From contig NZ_LT896716.1 in assembly GCF_900187405.1 (NCBI RefSeq), positions 2,174,001 to 2,238,000 on the forward strand: DNA of 64,000 bases, read 5' to 3'. The position numbers and the translations under genes are program-made. This DNA is from Geobacter sp. DSM 9736 (GTDB lineage: Bacteria; Desulfobacterota; Desulfuromonadia; Geobacterales; Geobacteraceae). Of the stretch, positions 33,130-42,310 are shown piece by piece; within the stretch, counting starts at the first letter, position 1, and each line of letters begins with the position of its first letter. The notes under the pieces were generated by a model. The model ran no database searches. It had not been told where the DNA came from and was given only the letters and a program-made list of their open reading frames with translations.

Positions 33130-35550
33130 TCATGCTGCAGCACGAAATCGCTTCCTCCACAGCTCCCATACGAGCATGCAGGCAAAGAGAAGGAAAGAGC
33201 TGAAGGTCAGGTATTTCCCGATCTTGTAAGGTTGCGGGTCGAACCGGAAAACGACTTGATGCTCTCCGGGAGGGAGGTAGACCCCTCGCAGAATATGATT
33301 CACCGGATAAATTTCCAGGTCCTTGCCGTCCGCGCTGGCCTTCCAGCCCCTGTAGTATTTTTCTCCCAGCACAAGAAGCGTGTTCTGCAGCGCCTTGACA
33401 GTGAGATCGATTCGGATGTCCTCATACCGTGTCACCTTGACCTCCCCGGGCGGGATGGCCTGAAGCGCTTCGGGAGAAGCCATCGGCAGGGGAGGAGGAG
33501 ACTCGACGAGAGCCATCCTTCGGGGATCGAACTCGGGATGCTGCATAAGGCCTAGAGTCTGCCGGTCATCCCCCGGCAAAAGCACCGACGATACGAGCCA
33601 CGCCTTAGGAAGGACCGCCCGGTTCTCCAGAACCACCTCGGAACCGTCGGGGGACCGGAAAACGGGTACGAACTTCTCCCCCATGTGCTGTTTTTCCTGT
33701 TCGTACTGCCTCCCCTCATACACAAGATACTTCACGTTGAGCATGTCGGGAATTGCAGAGGAAAAACTGAAGCTGTCGAGGATATCCTGCCACCTCTTCT
33801 GCTGCACCGGCATCGGGATGAACATTACCGGAATTTTCTTGCTGGAGAATGGCCCGGGGCCGCTGCTTACCGGAAGGACCCGGTACATATCCGACTGTTG
33901 TGACAAAAACTCTATGGCAGGGGTAGTGTAATTCTTCGTCTCCTTCGGAACGTCCACGAGGAACATGAACTTGTAATTCACCCTCCCTGTATCTGCAAGG
34001 TAAAGGGCAACAAGCACGAGAGGAGCAGCCACAGCGGGAATCCATCTTCTGGAGATGGCAAAAATCGCGGCTCCATATAGGGCTGCAACGGCAGCTGCGG
34101 CACCCGTCTCATAGATGATGTTGCCCCATCGCTGCATGACGAGGGCAGGGCCCTGCTCGTAACGGGTCGGCTGGGCAAGCATCTCTATGAACGATTCTAT
34201 CCAACGCTCCCTTCCCGCCATACCTATGCCCATGACGCCAAGAAGAAGCAGGGGGAGGACCGTGACGCCGCACAGGTACTTTCTGAACGCGCCGGTTTTT
34301 CTCGCGTCGGGGTCGAGAATCAGGTCGATTCCGCGGGCTGACAGAACCGCAAGGCCGAACACCGGAAGGAACATGATCATCTTCGGCACCCTGAACCTGT
34401 TCACTCCGGGGAAATAATCGAAAAGGAAGTTGTAGATGAGGGAGTATTTCCCCATTGAGAAGATGATCCCTCCCGCCACCGCAGCCAGCGCCAGCCACGT
34501 GTAGCGGTCCCGGCGGAAGATTAGAGGCAGCGGCAACAGAAGCCAGGGCAGCAGACCCATGTAGTCCGTCGTCTGGGTGAAGTTCATCCTCCCCCAGTAG
34601 TAGGACCTGATCCCGGGTGGATTCTCCCCGGCTTCCTGACGCGAGAAGCCGAAGAAGCCGGGGATGACGAAGGATGCCAGTTCCTCCGGTGGAAGGGACC
34701 AGGACATGGCCTCCTCCCGGTCCAGCCCCCCCTTCCCCTGATTGGCGCCGCTCTCGGCGCCGCGATTGGTGGAGACGGACCAATTGGCAAGGGGCATCAG
34801 GTCAATGGCGACCGTAGAGAGGAAGAAAAACATGGTGACCAGATTTAGAAGAACGAGCTTCGCCACCCCCCTGGCCGAACGCTCCCTCCCGGCGACAATG
34901 ATGCCGATTGACCGGCAGATGCCGTACACACCGATGCCGAGGCAGGTGTAGTAGGCGATCTGCCAGTGGCTGTACCAGAACTGAAACGCAAGCACGACGC
35001 CTGTCGTCATGAACAGGAGCGCCCGGCGTGACTGGAACCCCTTCTCGAAGAAGTAGAAGGCCCACGGGGCGACGCTGATGGTGGCGATCTTGAGGACGTG
35101 CCCCGCGTTTATCAGGGATGCATTCTCCGGTGCGATTGCGAAGATGAGGCCGCCGAGGAAGGAGCCCAGCGCCCCTACCCCGATAAGTCTGCAGCAGAGG
35201 TAGGTACCACATGCACCGAAAAAGAGGTGAAGAACGATAAACCACGCAACGCTCACCGGAGGCTGAAGAAAGTAATATATGAGGTTCGGCAGGAACAGGA
35301 ACTGCCCTCCGGTTCCTCCCCCCTCAAGGGTATTGCCGCTGTTGTTGTAGATGTCCCAGTCGGCGGTGAAATCGAACCTGAAGAAGTCGACGAAGCTCCG
35401 CTTCGAGAGATCGAGCACCGCCCAGTAATACTCGTTTATGATGTCCGGCGCCCGGATTATCTTGTCAGTAAAGAGGATTTCGTGGAAGTAGACGACCAGG
35501 ACCGCCAGCAGGATCGTCAAAGCCGCGAGATCTTTTTTCCGTTCCGTCAT
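33130..35550 (-). CDS. YfhO-family large membrane protein
   Basis: The 806-residue protein has about twelve membrane segments and a C-terminal periplasmic-type domain ending with a last helix before a KRFRAAA tail. The patterns LNAGHV-like (SLINAGHVLKIA) and YYRGWKASADG near the end are characteristic of the YfhO family, GT-C-type enzymes thought to glycosylate lipoteichoic acid or other envelope polymers from a lipid donor. ATG 35550 has GGAG seven bases upstream; the longer frame to 35634 is not family-like and overlaps the upstream gene. Confidence 0.85.
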   Translation of the reverse strand: MTERKKDLAALTILLAVLVVYFHEILFTDKIIRAPDIINEYYWAVLDLSKRSFVDFFRFDFTADWDIYNNSGNTLEGGGTGGQFLFLPNLIYYFLQPPVSVAWFIVLHLFFGACGTYLCCRLIGVGALGSFLGGLIFAIAPENASLINAGHVLKIATISVAPWAFYFFEKGFQSRRALLFMTTGVVLAFQFWYSHWQIAYYTCLGIGVYGICRSIGIIVAGRERSARGVAKLVLLNLVTMFFFLSTVAIDLMPLANWSVSTNRGAESGANQGKGGLDREEAMSWSLPPEELASFVIPGFFGFSRQEAGENPPGIRSYYWGRMNFTQTTDYMGLLPWLLLPLPLIFRRDRYTWLALAAVAGGIIFSMGKYSLIYNFLFDYFPGVNRFRVPKMIMFLPVFGLAVLSARGIDLILDPDARKTGAFRKYLCGVTVLPLLLLGVMGIGMAGRERWIESFIEMLAQPTRYEQGPALVMQRWGNIIYETGAAAAVAALYGAAIFAISRRWIPAVAAPLVLVALYLADTGRVNYKFMFLVDVPKETKNYTTPAIEFLSQQSDMYRVLPVSSGPGPFSSKKIPVMFIPMPVQQKRWQDILDSFSFSSAIPDMLNVKYLVYEGRQYEQEKQHMGEKFVPVFRSPDGSEVVLENRAVLPKAWLVSSVLLPGDDRQTLGLMQHPEFDPRRMALVESPPPLPMASPEALQAIPPGEVKVTRYEDIRIDLTVKALQNTLLVLGEKYYRGWKASADGKDLEIYPVNHILRGVYLPPGEHQVVFRFDPQPYKIGKYLTFSSFLLFACMLVWELWRKRFRAAA

Positions 35551-35611
35551 GAATGCTCCGTTAATCGCACAAAGGCGACATAAATAACTGCAGATTGTCG
35601 AAACCTGAACA

Positions 35612-36739
35612 CTACTTACCCCGTAGCTTCGCATCCTCCGCCACCTGCCGGTACAGAGAGAGGGTCCGCTGTGCCGCAGCGTCCCATGAAAACAGACGCG
35701 CCCGCTCCACCCCCCGCTCCCGCATCCGGGATGCCGTGCCCGCGTCGGTCAGCACTCTGCGGATAGCCAACGCCACCCCTTCCACATCAGTCGGAGGCAG
35801 CGCGATTCCCGCATCCCCGACAACTTCCGGTAGGGAAGTAGTGTCGGAAGTGATCACCGGCACTCCGCACGCCATGGCTTCGAGAGGAGGAAGACCGAAG
35901 CCCTCGAAGAGGGAGATGTAGACGAAGACGTTCGCACCACGGTAAATGTGGGGCAGGTCCTCGTCGGGTATGAACCCGGTGAAGACAATCTCCTCCTCCA
36001 GGCCAAGTTCGGTGATTCTGGCAAAGAGACGATCGTAGAGCCACCCCTTGCGCCCGACGATAACGAGCTTTTCCCTGACCTCCCCTTCCTTCCGGAGGCG
36101 AGCGAATGCTTCGATGAGCGTATCCAGGTTCTTGCGCGGCTGGATCGTCCCCACGTAAAGGATATACTTATCGGGCAGGTGGTAACGTTGCCGCACTGCA
36201 GCGCCATCCTCCGCAGCACCACCGTCCATGGCGGGGTCGAAGCCGAGCATTACCGCCTCGATCTTCCCGGCCGGGACCCCGAAATCCTCCATGATCTCCC
36301 GACGGGCGTGTTCCGAGTCGGTGATGATGAAGTCGCTCCGCCTGGCTGCAATCGGGATCTGCAACCGCCAGTAAACCCGGGCGGCGAACTTCTCCGTCTC
36401 CGGATGTTTGAGAGGGATCAGGTCGTGGAGCGTCACCACCACCGGGCAGGGGGAGAAAAGCGGAATCGCGCTCTTTGGGCAGTGGAGAATGTCGACCCGA
36501 TGGCGGCGACAAGCAAGGGGGAGCAGAACGTGCTCCCGGAAAAGACGCGATAGCGGTTTCTTTCCGGGCAGGACCTCCTCGATAGCACCACTGAAGCGGC
36601 CGAGGTGCGCCGGGTCGTTGTAGAATACGACGTACTCGTTCTCCCTATCGAGGCGCAGGAGCGCATCAAGAAGTCCGAGAACGTAGGTTCGCGGCCCCCC
36701 CTGGGTGGAAATCGTGGAAGCGTCGATGGCAATGCGCAC
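35612..36739 (-). CDS. GT4-type glycosyltransferase
   Basis: The 375-residue enzyme has the GT-B fold of GT4: an N-terminal domain opening MRIAIDASTISTQGGPRTYV, and the donor-binding domain with YVGTIQPRKNL, FVYISLFEGFGLPPLEAMACG and SLPEVVGDAG. The EGFGLPPLE block carries the acidic residues that hold the nucleotide. It starts with GTG at 36739, overlapping the stop of the preceding GT2 gene (TAGTG), so translation is coupled. Sugar and acceptor are unknown. Confidence 0.88.
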   Translation of the reverse strand: MRIAIDASTISTQGGPRTYVLGLLDALLRLDRENEYVVFYNDPAHLGRFSGAIEEVLPGKKPLSRLFREHVLLPLACRRHRVDILHCPKSAIPLFSPCPVVVTLHDLIPLKHPETEKFAARVYWRLQIPIAARRSDFIITDSEHARREIMEDFGVPAGKIEAVMLGFDPAMDGGAAEDGAAVRQRYHLPDKYILYVGTIQPRKNLDTLIEAFARLRKEGEVREKLVIVGRKGWLYDRLFARITELGLEEEIVFTGFIPDEDLPHIYRGANVFVYISLFEGFGLPPLEAMACGVPVITSDTTSLPEVVGDAGIALPPTDVEGVALAIRRVLTDAGTASRMRERGVERARLFSWDAAAQRTLSLYRQVAEDAKLRGK

Positions 36740-37554
36740 TACTGCTCCTTATGGCTCCCCTGCTTCCGGACCTTGTTGAACCGGGGATGGAGACGTATGA
36801 GGGAGTGGATTCCGAGCTTTCTCAGCATGTTTTTGGTGCCGACCATGACAGCGCGGTACATGAACCAGAAAGCGGCCTGTGCCCTGGGATAGCCGTACCG
36901 CCTCGTTACCCGGTAAAACTCCCGCAGGACCTGCCAAGTCCGAGCGTCGCTTTCGCCGCCGTAGCGCATGGCGGCAAGAGGCAGCTCGACATAATAGAAC
37001 CTGCAGCCTTCGATGTAAAGCCGCAGGATGAGGTCGTAGTCCATGGTGACCCGCAGATCCGTGTCGAAGAGGCCAGCGGTTTCGTATCCCCTGCGGGTCA
37101 CGAAAGTGGCCGGATGGTTCACCGGCATCTCCCTCCATATGTTCGGGCCTACGGGCGTAGGCTTCAGGAGGAAGAGCGGTACGTCATTCTCCATCCTTAT
37201 CATGTCCCCGTGGAAGACATCGCACTCCGGATGCGCCTCCCGAGCCAGGGCCACGGCCTTAAAGGCGCCCGGGCAGTAGGTGTCGTCGGAGTTGATGATC
37301 CCGATGATCTCGCCGCAGGCCATGCGGATCCCCTTGTTGAAGGCGTCCGAAATCCCATCGTCGGCTTCCGAGATCCAGCGAATCCGCCCATCCCGTGCGG
37401 CGTTTTCCGCAATGATACTGAGGGTGCCGTCCGTCGATCCCCCATCGACGATTATATACTCGAAAGAAGGGAAGTCCTGCCCGAGGACGCTGTCGATGGT
37501 CTCCTGCAGGTAGCGGCTGCTGTTCCAGGTCACTGTGATGATGGAGAACTTCAT
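36739..37554 (-). CDS. GT2-family glycosyltransferase
   Basis: From ATG 37554 the 271-residue enzyme reads MKFSIITVTWNSSRYLQETI, then VDGGSTDGT and NSDDTY (the DxD-like metal motif), with the acceptor part following. It has the WcaE/colanic-type layout. The ATG lies one base after the stop of the GT4 gene before it (TGAAATG). The longer frame to 37668 lies inside that gene and is rejected. Confidence 0.87.
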   Translation of the reverse strand: MKFSIITVTWNSSRYLQETIDSVLGQDFPSFEYIIVDGGSTDGTLSIIAENAARDGRIRWISEADDGISDAFNKGIRMACGEIIGIINSDDTYCPGAFKAVALAREAHPECDVFHGDMIRMENDVPLFLLKPTPVGPNIWREMPVNHPATFVTRRGYETAGLFDTDLRVTMDYDLILRLYIEGCRFYYVELPLAAMRYGGESDARTWQVLREFYRVTRRYGYPRAQAAFWFMYRAVMVGTKNMLRKLGIHSLIRLHPRFNKVRKQGSHKEQ

Positions 37555-37555
37555 T

Positions 37556-38704
37556 TCACCCCACCGCCTCACGATAGACCTGGAGGGTCTTTTGTGCAGT
37601 TTCTTCCCACGTGAAGAGCTTCGCCCGCTGTAGCCCCAGGGCGGCCATATCCCGGCGCAGGCCGTCATCTGCCCAGACGCGGCCTACCTTCTCCGCAATG
37701 TCCTCCACCGAATAGGGATCGAACAGAACGCCCGCCTCCCCCGCCACTTCGGGGAGGGAGGTGGCACGGGCACAAACGACGGGACAGCCGCAAGCCATGG
37801 CTTCCACAAGAGGAATTCCGAACCCCTCGAAGAGTGAGGGGAAGACGAGCGCCCGGGCCAGGTTGTAAAGTAGGGGGAGGTCCACGGCGGGAACGTAGCC
37901 GAGGAGCTGAATCTCCCCGGCCAGACCCTGGCGATCGATCTCCCGCAGGACCTCTCCGTGGGACTGCATCGCAATTCCCGTCAGAAGGAGCCTTCCGTCG
38001 AAACCCTGCTCCTTCAGCAGGCGCAGTGCGGCAAGTAGCCTTCCGTGGTTCTTGTGAGGCCATGTGGCTGCCGGATAAAAGAGGAAGGGGCGATCCAGTC
38101 CATACCGCCGCCGCACCTCCTCCAGCGCCGGCTCATCCTCTATCACCCGATACACCGGTCCGTAGCCGGTATGGATGACGTGGATTTTCCCCTCCTCGAT
38201 CCCGTACCGCTCCACGAGGCAGTCTTTGGTAAACGAGGCACTGACGATGATGCGTGTTGCTTCGCGGGCGGACGCAGGATATATTCTGCGCCGCTTGCGC
38301 AGTTCCACCTGATTGAAAAATTCGGGGAAAAACTCGTGCTGCATGTCCCAGAAGGTGAGAACGGAAGGGGTGCGGATGCCGGGAGGGGTTAACACGGTAA
38401 AGGGATGATGAATCACATCCAGATCAAGCGACTTCATCTCCCTAACAAGGATGTCCACGTTGACCGTGTTCCGCAAAAGCCCCCGCAGAAACCAGTTGAG
38501 AGAGGGTTTGCCGTAGTTGATCGCCCTGGTTCCCCACCTGTCGTTGTGGAGCGGGATCTCCCCGGCGACCCGCCGGTCGCACAGGATGGTGTAATCGTTC
38601 TCGCAATCGATCTGCTGGAGACGGTCGAGCAGGTTGCGGAGATATGTCTCCATCCCCCCCATCGCACCGGGAGCGAACGTAATTGCGCTAAGACCTATCT
38701 TCAC
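37556..38704 (-). CDS. GT4-type glycosyltransferase
   Basis: The 382-residue enzyme starts at GTG 38704 within the stop of gmd (GTGA overlap). It opens VKIGLSAITFAPGAMGGMET and shows FYPAATWPHKNH, VFPSLFEGFGIPLVEAMACG and TSLPEVAGEAG, the GT4 donor-site blocks. The large upstream extension of the frame to 39007 is in gmd and is not real. Position next to gmd suggests a GDP-sugar donor such as GDP-rhamnose or GDP-mannose; this is inference. Confidence 0.88.
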   Translation of the reverse strand: MKIGLSAITFAPGAMGGMETYLRNLLDRLQQIDCENDYTILCDRRVAGEIPLHNDRWGTRAINYGKPSLNWFLRGLLRNTVNVDILVREMKSLDLDVIHHPFTVLTPPGIRTPSVLTFWDMQHEFFPEFFNQVELRKRRRIYPASAREATRIIVSASFTKDCLVERYGIEEGKIHVIHTGYGPVYRVIEDEPALEEVRRRYGLDRPFLFYPAATWPHKNHGRLLAALRLLKEQGFDGRLLLTGIAMQSHGEVLREIDRQGLAGEIQLLGYVPAVDLPLLYNLARALVFPSLFEGFGIPLVEAMACGCPVVCARATSLPEVAGEAGVLFDPYSVEDIAEKVGRVWADDGLRRDMAALGLQRAKLFTWEETAQKTLQVYREAVG

Positions 38705-39699
38705 CCGGCGGCTCCGGCAGACTTCTCGCGGTCGCGGTAGAGTGCGAGTTCGGCCTCCACCATTGTTTTGAGCAGCGTCTGGAAATCGATGGTGCGGGAC
38801 CAACCGAGCCGCTGGATGATCCTTGACGGGTTGCCGCACAGGGGAACCTTCTCCGCCGGGCGAAAGAGCTTCGGATCCGTATGCACGTACTGGCGGTAGT
38901 CGAGCCCGAGAAAGGAGAAGACGTGGGAAACGAATTCCCGGACCGTGTGTGTCTTCCCGGTGGCAACAACGTAATCGTCGGGTGATTCCCCCTGAAGCAT
39001 GAGCCACATGGCGTTCACGTAGTCGGGGGCATATCCCCAGTCGCGGGAGGCGTCGAGATTGCCGAGGGTTAGGGATTCCAGAAGCCCGAGCTTGATCTTT
39101 ACCGCCGAGGAGACGATCTTCCTGGTGACGAATTCGTAGCCGCGGCGGGGGGACTCGTGGTTGTAGAGGATCCCGGAGCAGGCGAACATCCCGTACTGCT
39201 CACGGTAGTTCTTCACCAGGTGGTAACTGGCCACTTTTGATATCCCGTAGATGGAGCGGGGATTGAAGGGAGTGCTTTCATCCTGGGGCGCCGAGGAGAC
39301 TGTGCCGAACATCTCGCTCGTCCCGGCAAAGTAGACGCGGCATTCAGGAGCAAACTCCTTGATGGCCGCAAGGAGATAGTGAGTGCTGTCAACGTTGTTG
39401 TTGATTATGGAAATCTCGTCCTCGAAGGAATAGCTTACGAAGCTGGAAGCTGCCAGGTGGTAGCACTCGTCCGGAACAAGATCCTTTATCACCTTTATCA
39501 TGGAAAGGACGTTGTCCAGGGATGCCACATGGAGGTGGACCTTGTCCAGGATGTGGCGCAGGTTTTTCAGCTTGTGCTCGGTGTCCTCTATGGCGATCCG
39601 GCGCACGATGCCGTGGACTTCGTACCCCTTGGCGAGGAGGAGATCGGCGAGGTACGAACCGTCCTGCCCTGCAATGCCGGTAATAAGCGCTTTTTTCAT
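38701..39699 (-). CDS. gmd: GDP-mannose 4,6-dehydratase
   Basis: The 332-residue extended SDR enzyme has the NADP-binding GIAGQDG (8-14), the catalytic TSE (127-129), Tyr151 and Lys155 in YGISK, and the family stretch HESPRRGYEFVTRKI. It makes GDP-4-keto-6-deoxymannose, the precursor of GDP-rhamnose, GDP-fucose and perosamine. None of the following enzymes (RMD, GMER or an aminotransferase) is in the window. It overlaps the methyltransferase upstream by four bases and the GT4 gene downstream by four. Confidence 0.92.
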   Translation of the reverse strand: MKKALITGIAGQDGSYLADLLLAKGYEVHGIVRRIAIEDTEHKLKNLRHILDKVHLHVASLDNVLSMIKVIKDLVPDECYHLAASSFVSYSFEDEISIINNNVDSTHYLLAAIKEFAPECRVYFAGTSEMFGTVSSAPQDESTPFNPRSIYGISKVASYHLVKNYREQYGMFACSGILYNHESPRRGYEFVTRKIVSSAVKIKLGLLESLTLGNLDASRDWGYAPDYVNAMWLMLQGESPDDYVVATGKTHTVREFVSHVFSFLGLDYRQYVHTDPKLFRPAEKVPLCGNPSRIIQRLGWSRTIDFQTLLKTMVEAELALYRDREKSAGAAG

Positions 39700-40496
39700 A
39701 GGTTCGTTCCTTTCTGGGAATGCCCCGTAACCCGCAGGTAGTCGTCCGGCACCAGGCAGGTCCGGCGGAAGAAGGGTGCCAGGAAGATAGCCGACTTGTA
39801 CGTGGTGGCGAGCCGGAAGAGAATCGGGGAGATCTTCCGCTCAGTCAGAAGGTGCCGCCGCTTTCCGTCTGAGTAGAGGCGCAGGCCAAGCCGGCGCGCC
39901 AGGGCAGTCAACGACTGTTTCGTATAGAACGACACATGCTGCCCGTGATCGAGGCCGTAGTACCACCAGTCGCCGGGAGCCGGCGGAGGGTCCGGGACCA
40001 GTTCGGTCGTAAAGAAGATCGAGCGGGAGAAACGGAGCATCTGTTCGACCTCCGCGACCGGGTCCACGAGGTGCTCAAACAGCTCCATGGCGGTCACCAG
40101 CTCGAAACCGCCGCTGTCTCCGTTGGCTTCAAAGCCTTCGGCGAACAGGTTCTCGCAGTGGCGGTCGTAGCGGTAGAAGTCGAAACCCCGGTCCCGCATC
40201 ATCCGCACGAAGAGTCCGTACCCTCCCCCGTAGTCCACGAACCGGCCATCCCCCCGGAAGGAGGTACCGATAAGCGCCTGGATAATTGGAATGCGTCGCA
40301 TGTTGCGCTGCACGAGCCCCACGTCAGCCTTGGTGATGGCCTGACTGTAGGCTTCATCGAGCCAGTAGGGTTTCTCGGTGCTGATGAACCCGCAGGCCCC
40401 GCAGCGATTGAAGGCGACGTTGTGCTTCCCGAGAATGGTGGCCCGGAAAATCTCCGCGACAGTCCCTCCGCCACAGATTGTACATCCTGCGCTCAT
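39696..40496 (-). CDS. SAM-dependent methyltransferase with N-terminal zinc ribbon
   Basis: The 266-residue enzyme starts MSAGCTICGG and has a second pair CGACG near residue 31, forming a CxxC...CxxC ribbon. Then comes a Methyltransf_23-type core with FVDYGGGYGLFVRMM (motif I) and ELFEHLVDP. The layout is that of sugar C-methyltransferase-like proteins in polysaccharide loci. The ATG at 40496 overlaps the GT4-like gene upstream by four bases; the longer frame to 40754 is inside that gene. Confidence 0.85.
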   Translation of the reverse strand: MSAGCTICGGGTVAEIFRATILGKHNVAFNRCGACGFISTEKPYWLDEAYSQAITKADVGLVQRNMRRIPIIQALIGTSFRGDGRFVDYGGGYGLFVRMMRDRGFDFYRYDRHCENLFAEGFEANGDSGGFELVTAMELFEHLVDPVAEVEQMLRFSRSIFFTTELVPDPPPAPGDWWYYGLDHGQHVSFYTKQSLTALARRLGLRLYSDGKRRHLLTERKISPILFRLATTYKSAIFLAPFFRRTCLVPDDYLRVTGHSQKGTNL

Positions 40497-41662
40497 GCCC
40501 CTGCCCCTCGTACCAGCGCCGCCAAGGCATCTTCCAGAGTGCGCGAGTAACCCTCGCGGGTAAATGATCCGGCCGCGAAGGCACCGGTCGCCTCCATCAT
40601 CTCTCTCCTGTCGCCGTCGGAAAGCGCAGCCATCGAAAGCACCGCCTCCTCGATTTCCTCCACCGAACAGGTATCCAGTACACGTCCCACACCGGCCGGC
40701 AGCGTGATGCCGCAGTTCGCGCTGAGGATCGGGATCATGCCGTGCTGCATGCATGTGATGGCGGAGGTGGACATTCCCTCGCTGCAGGAAGGGCTGATAA
40801 AGAAACCGGTCCGGGCAGCGATCTGCCTGAACTTCTTTCCCGCAGGGTAGAGAAAGCCGTGGCTGCGGATATTCGGAAGCTCCGTCAGTTCCCTCCGGTA
40901 CGAGCTGACGAAATCATCCTCTTTCAGGTACGGACCCACTACGTGGAGGGTAAGATCCCGATGCCGTGCGAAGACCTCCAGGACGAGATCCAGTCCCTTG
41001 TGCACGGCTCCCTGGCCGTTGAACCAGAGAAATTCCCGTCCATTGCCCCGCAGGTCCGGTGCGGAGAGAGAGGGCAGATAGGAGCCGGTGGCGCAGATGC
41101 ACCGCATCTTTCTCCGGATATGCTCGGGGAAAGTTCCCGCAGTCGTCTCGTTCCCCACCAGCAGGATCAGGTCCGCACGCTCCAGGTTTGCGTTGAATGT
41201 CCGGATTTCTTCCTCGCCTATCTTTCGCCGGGGCTTAAGGGATGCCCCCCGCCGCCTCGCCACGGCGTCAAGCCGCTCCTGCTCGGCGCGATTTGAAAAA
41301 GAGGGATTGCTCCCGGTAACGTAGAATACAGCACTGCTTCGGGGCGCGGAATAGCGGGAAAGGTTCCCGTGAATGTCGAACACGATGTCGTAGACAGCCG
41401 GTGGAACGAAGGAAGCGTCGCGCCAGTTGAGCAGGTCAACCCGGTAACCGAGCCGGTTGAAGGTGGCCACCACCTCTGCGCTCTCCCAGACGTTGGAGTG
41501 CCCCTTGAAGAAAGCCGGGTCTCCCACCAGCGGCAGCGGCATGTAGCTGACGAGGGCCGAGCCCCGTGAAGGAGCGCACTTGTTCCGGTAAAGGCCCATG
41601 ACCCGTCGGGGGCGGAACCGGTCCGCCATCACTTGCAGCTTGTAAATCATCTCTATGACCAT
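40493..41662 (-). CDS. GT4-like glycosyltransferase
   Basis: The 389-residue protein has the C-terminal GT-B half with LWFNGQGAVHKGLDLVLEVF, LHVVGPYLKEDDFV, GFFISPSCSEGMSTSAITCM and an ends-in-coil tail. The usual EGFGLP block is changed to SEGMSTS, so it is a divergent member. The N-terminal half carries YVTGSNPSFSNRAEQ. It is probably cytoplasmic. It lies in the gmd operon, 18 bases after a methyltransferase gene. Confidence 0.78.
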   Translation of the reverse strand: MVIEMIYKLQVMADRFRPRRVMGLYRNKCAPSRGSALVSYMPLPLVGDPAFFKGHSNVWESAEVVATFNRLGYRVDLLNWRDASFVPPAVYDIVFDIHGNLSRYSAPRSSAVFYVTGSNPSFSNRAEQERLDAVARRRGASLKPRRKIGEEEIRTFNANLERADLILLVGNETTAGTFPEHIRRKMRCICATGSYLPSLSAPDLRGNGREFLWFNGQGAVHKGLDLVLEVFARHRDLTLHVVGPYLKEDDFVSSYRRELTELPNIRSHGFLYPAGKKFRQIAARTGFFISPSCSEGMSTSAITCMQHGMIPILSANCGITLPAGVGRVLDTCSVEEIEEAVLSMAALSDGDRREMMEATGAFAAGSFTREGYSRTLEDALAALVRGAGA

Positions 41663-41680
41663 AAAAGCCGTGTCTTCGCC

Positions 41681-42310
41681 TCAGCGGATGCTTAGCTTGA
41701 AAATGAACTGGACCGCCAGCAGGCCACACATGAGCGGCCCGCACAACCGCGGGAATCGGGAGATGTACCTGCGCTCCTCGATGACGAACCCGCAACGATC
41801 TATCATCTCCCGGGCGCTCGCATCGGTAAAGAAACGAAGGTGGGTCCGGTCCATGATCCCGGTGTCCCGGTACTCGAACCTCCCGAAGAGAAGCCGTAAT
41901 CGGAGGCTGTAATTCGCTATGTTCGGCAAGGACAGTATCACCTTTCCCGAAGGAGCCAGCAGATCTCTCGACTGCGAAAGGAGACGGTATGGGTTTTTGA
42001 GATGTTCGAGAACATCCCCGAAGATGATCAGGTCGTACCGCTCCGGCCCGTGAGGGAGCGGCTCGTTGTCCAGGTCCATGCATCGGAACCAGTCAAGTCT
42101 GTCGGCTGCAAGCTTTCCTGCCTCCGGTGAAGCGTCCACTCCATGAACGACCGCTTTCGGATTTATTTTTCGGATGGCAGCCCCGAGGGCTCCGGCTCCG
42201 CAACCGATATCGAGGACCCGCTCCTCTCCCTCGTAAAGTTCGAGGATTTTGGGATTGGCATTCTCATATACCTTGAGTCCTTCAAAATCTTGCACGGCTC
42301 CATTCTCCAT
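41681..42310 (-). CDS. Class I SAM-dependent methyltransferase
   Basis: The 209-residue protein has VLDIGCGAGALGAAIRK (motif I at about 32-48), YDLIIFGDVLEHLKNP and a hydrophobic C-terminal stretch (LMCGLLAVQFIFKL) that may touch the membrane. It is of the Methyltransf_23 type. The start codon shares a base with the stop of the upstream GT2 gene. Confidence 0.85.
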   Translation of the reverse strand: MENGAVQDFEGLKVYENANPKILELYEGEERVLDIGCGAGALGAAIRKINPKAVVHGVDASPEAGKLAADRLDWFRCMDLDNEPLPHGPERYDLIIFGDVLEHLKNPYRLLSQSRDLLAPSGKVILSLPNIANYSLRLRLLFGRFEYRDTGIMDRTHLRFFTDASAREMIDRCGFVIEERRYISRFPRLCGPLMCGLLAVQFIFKLSIR

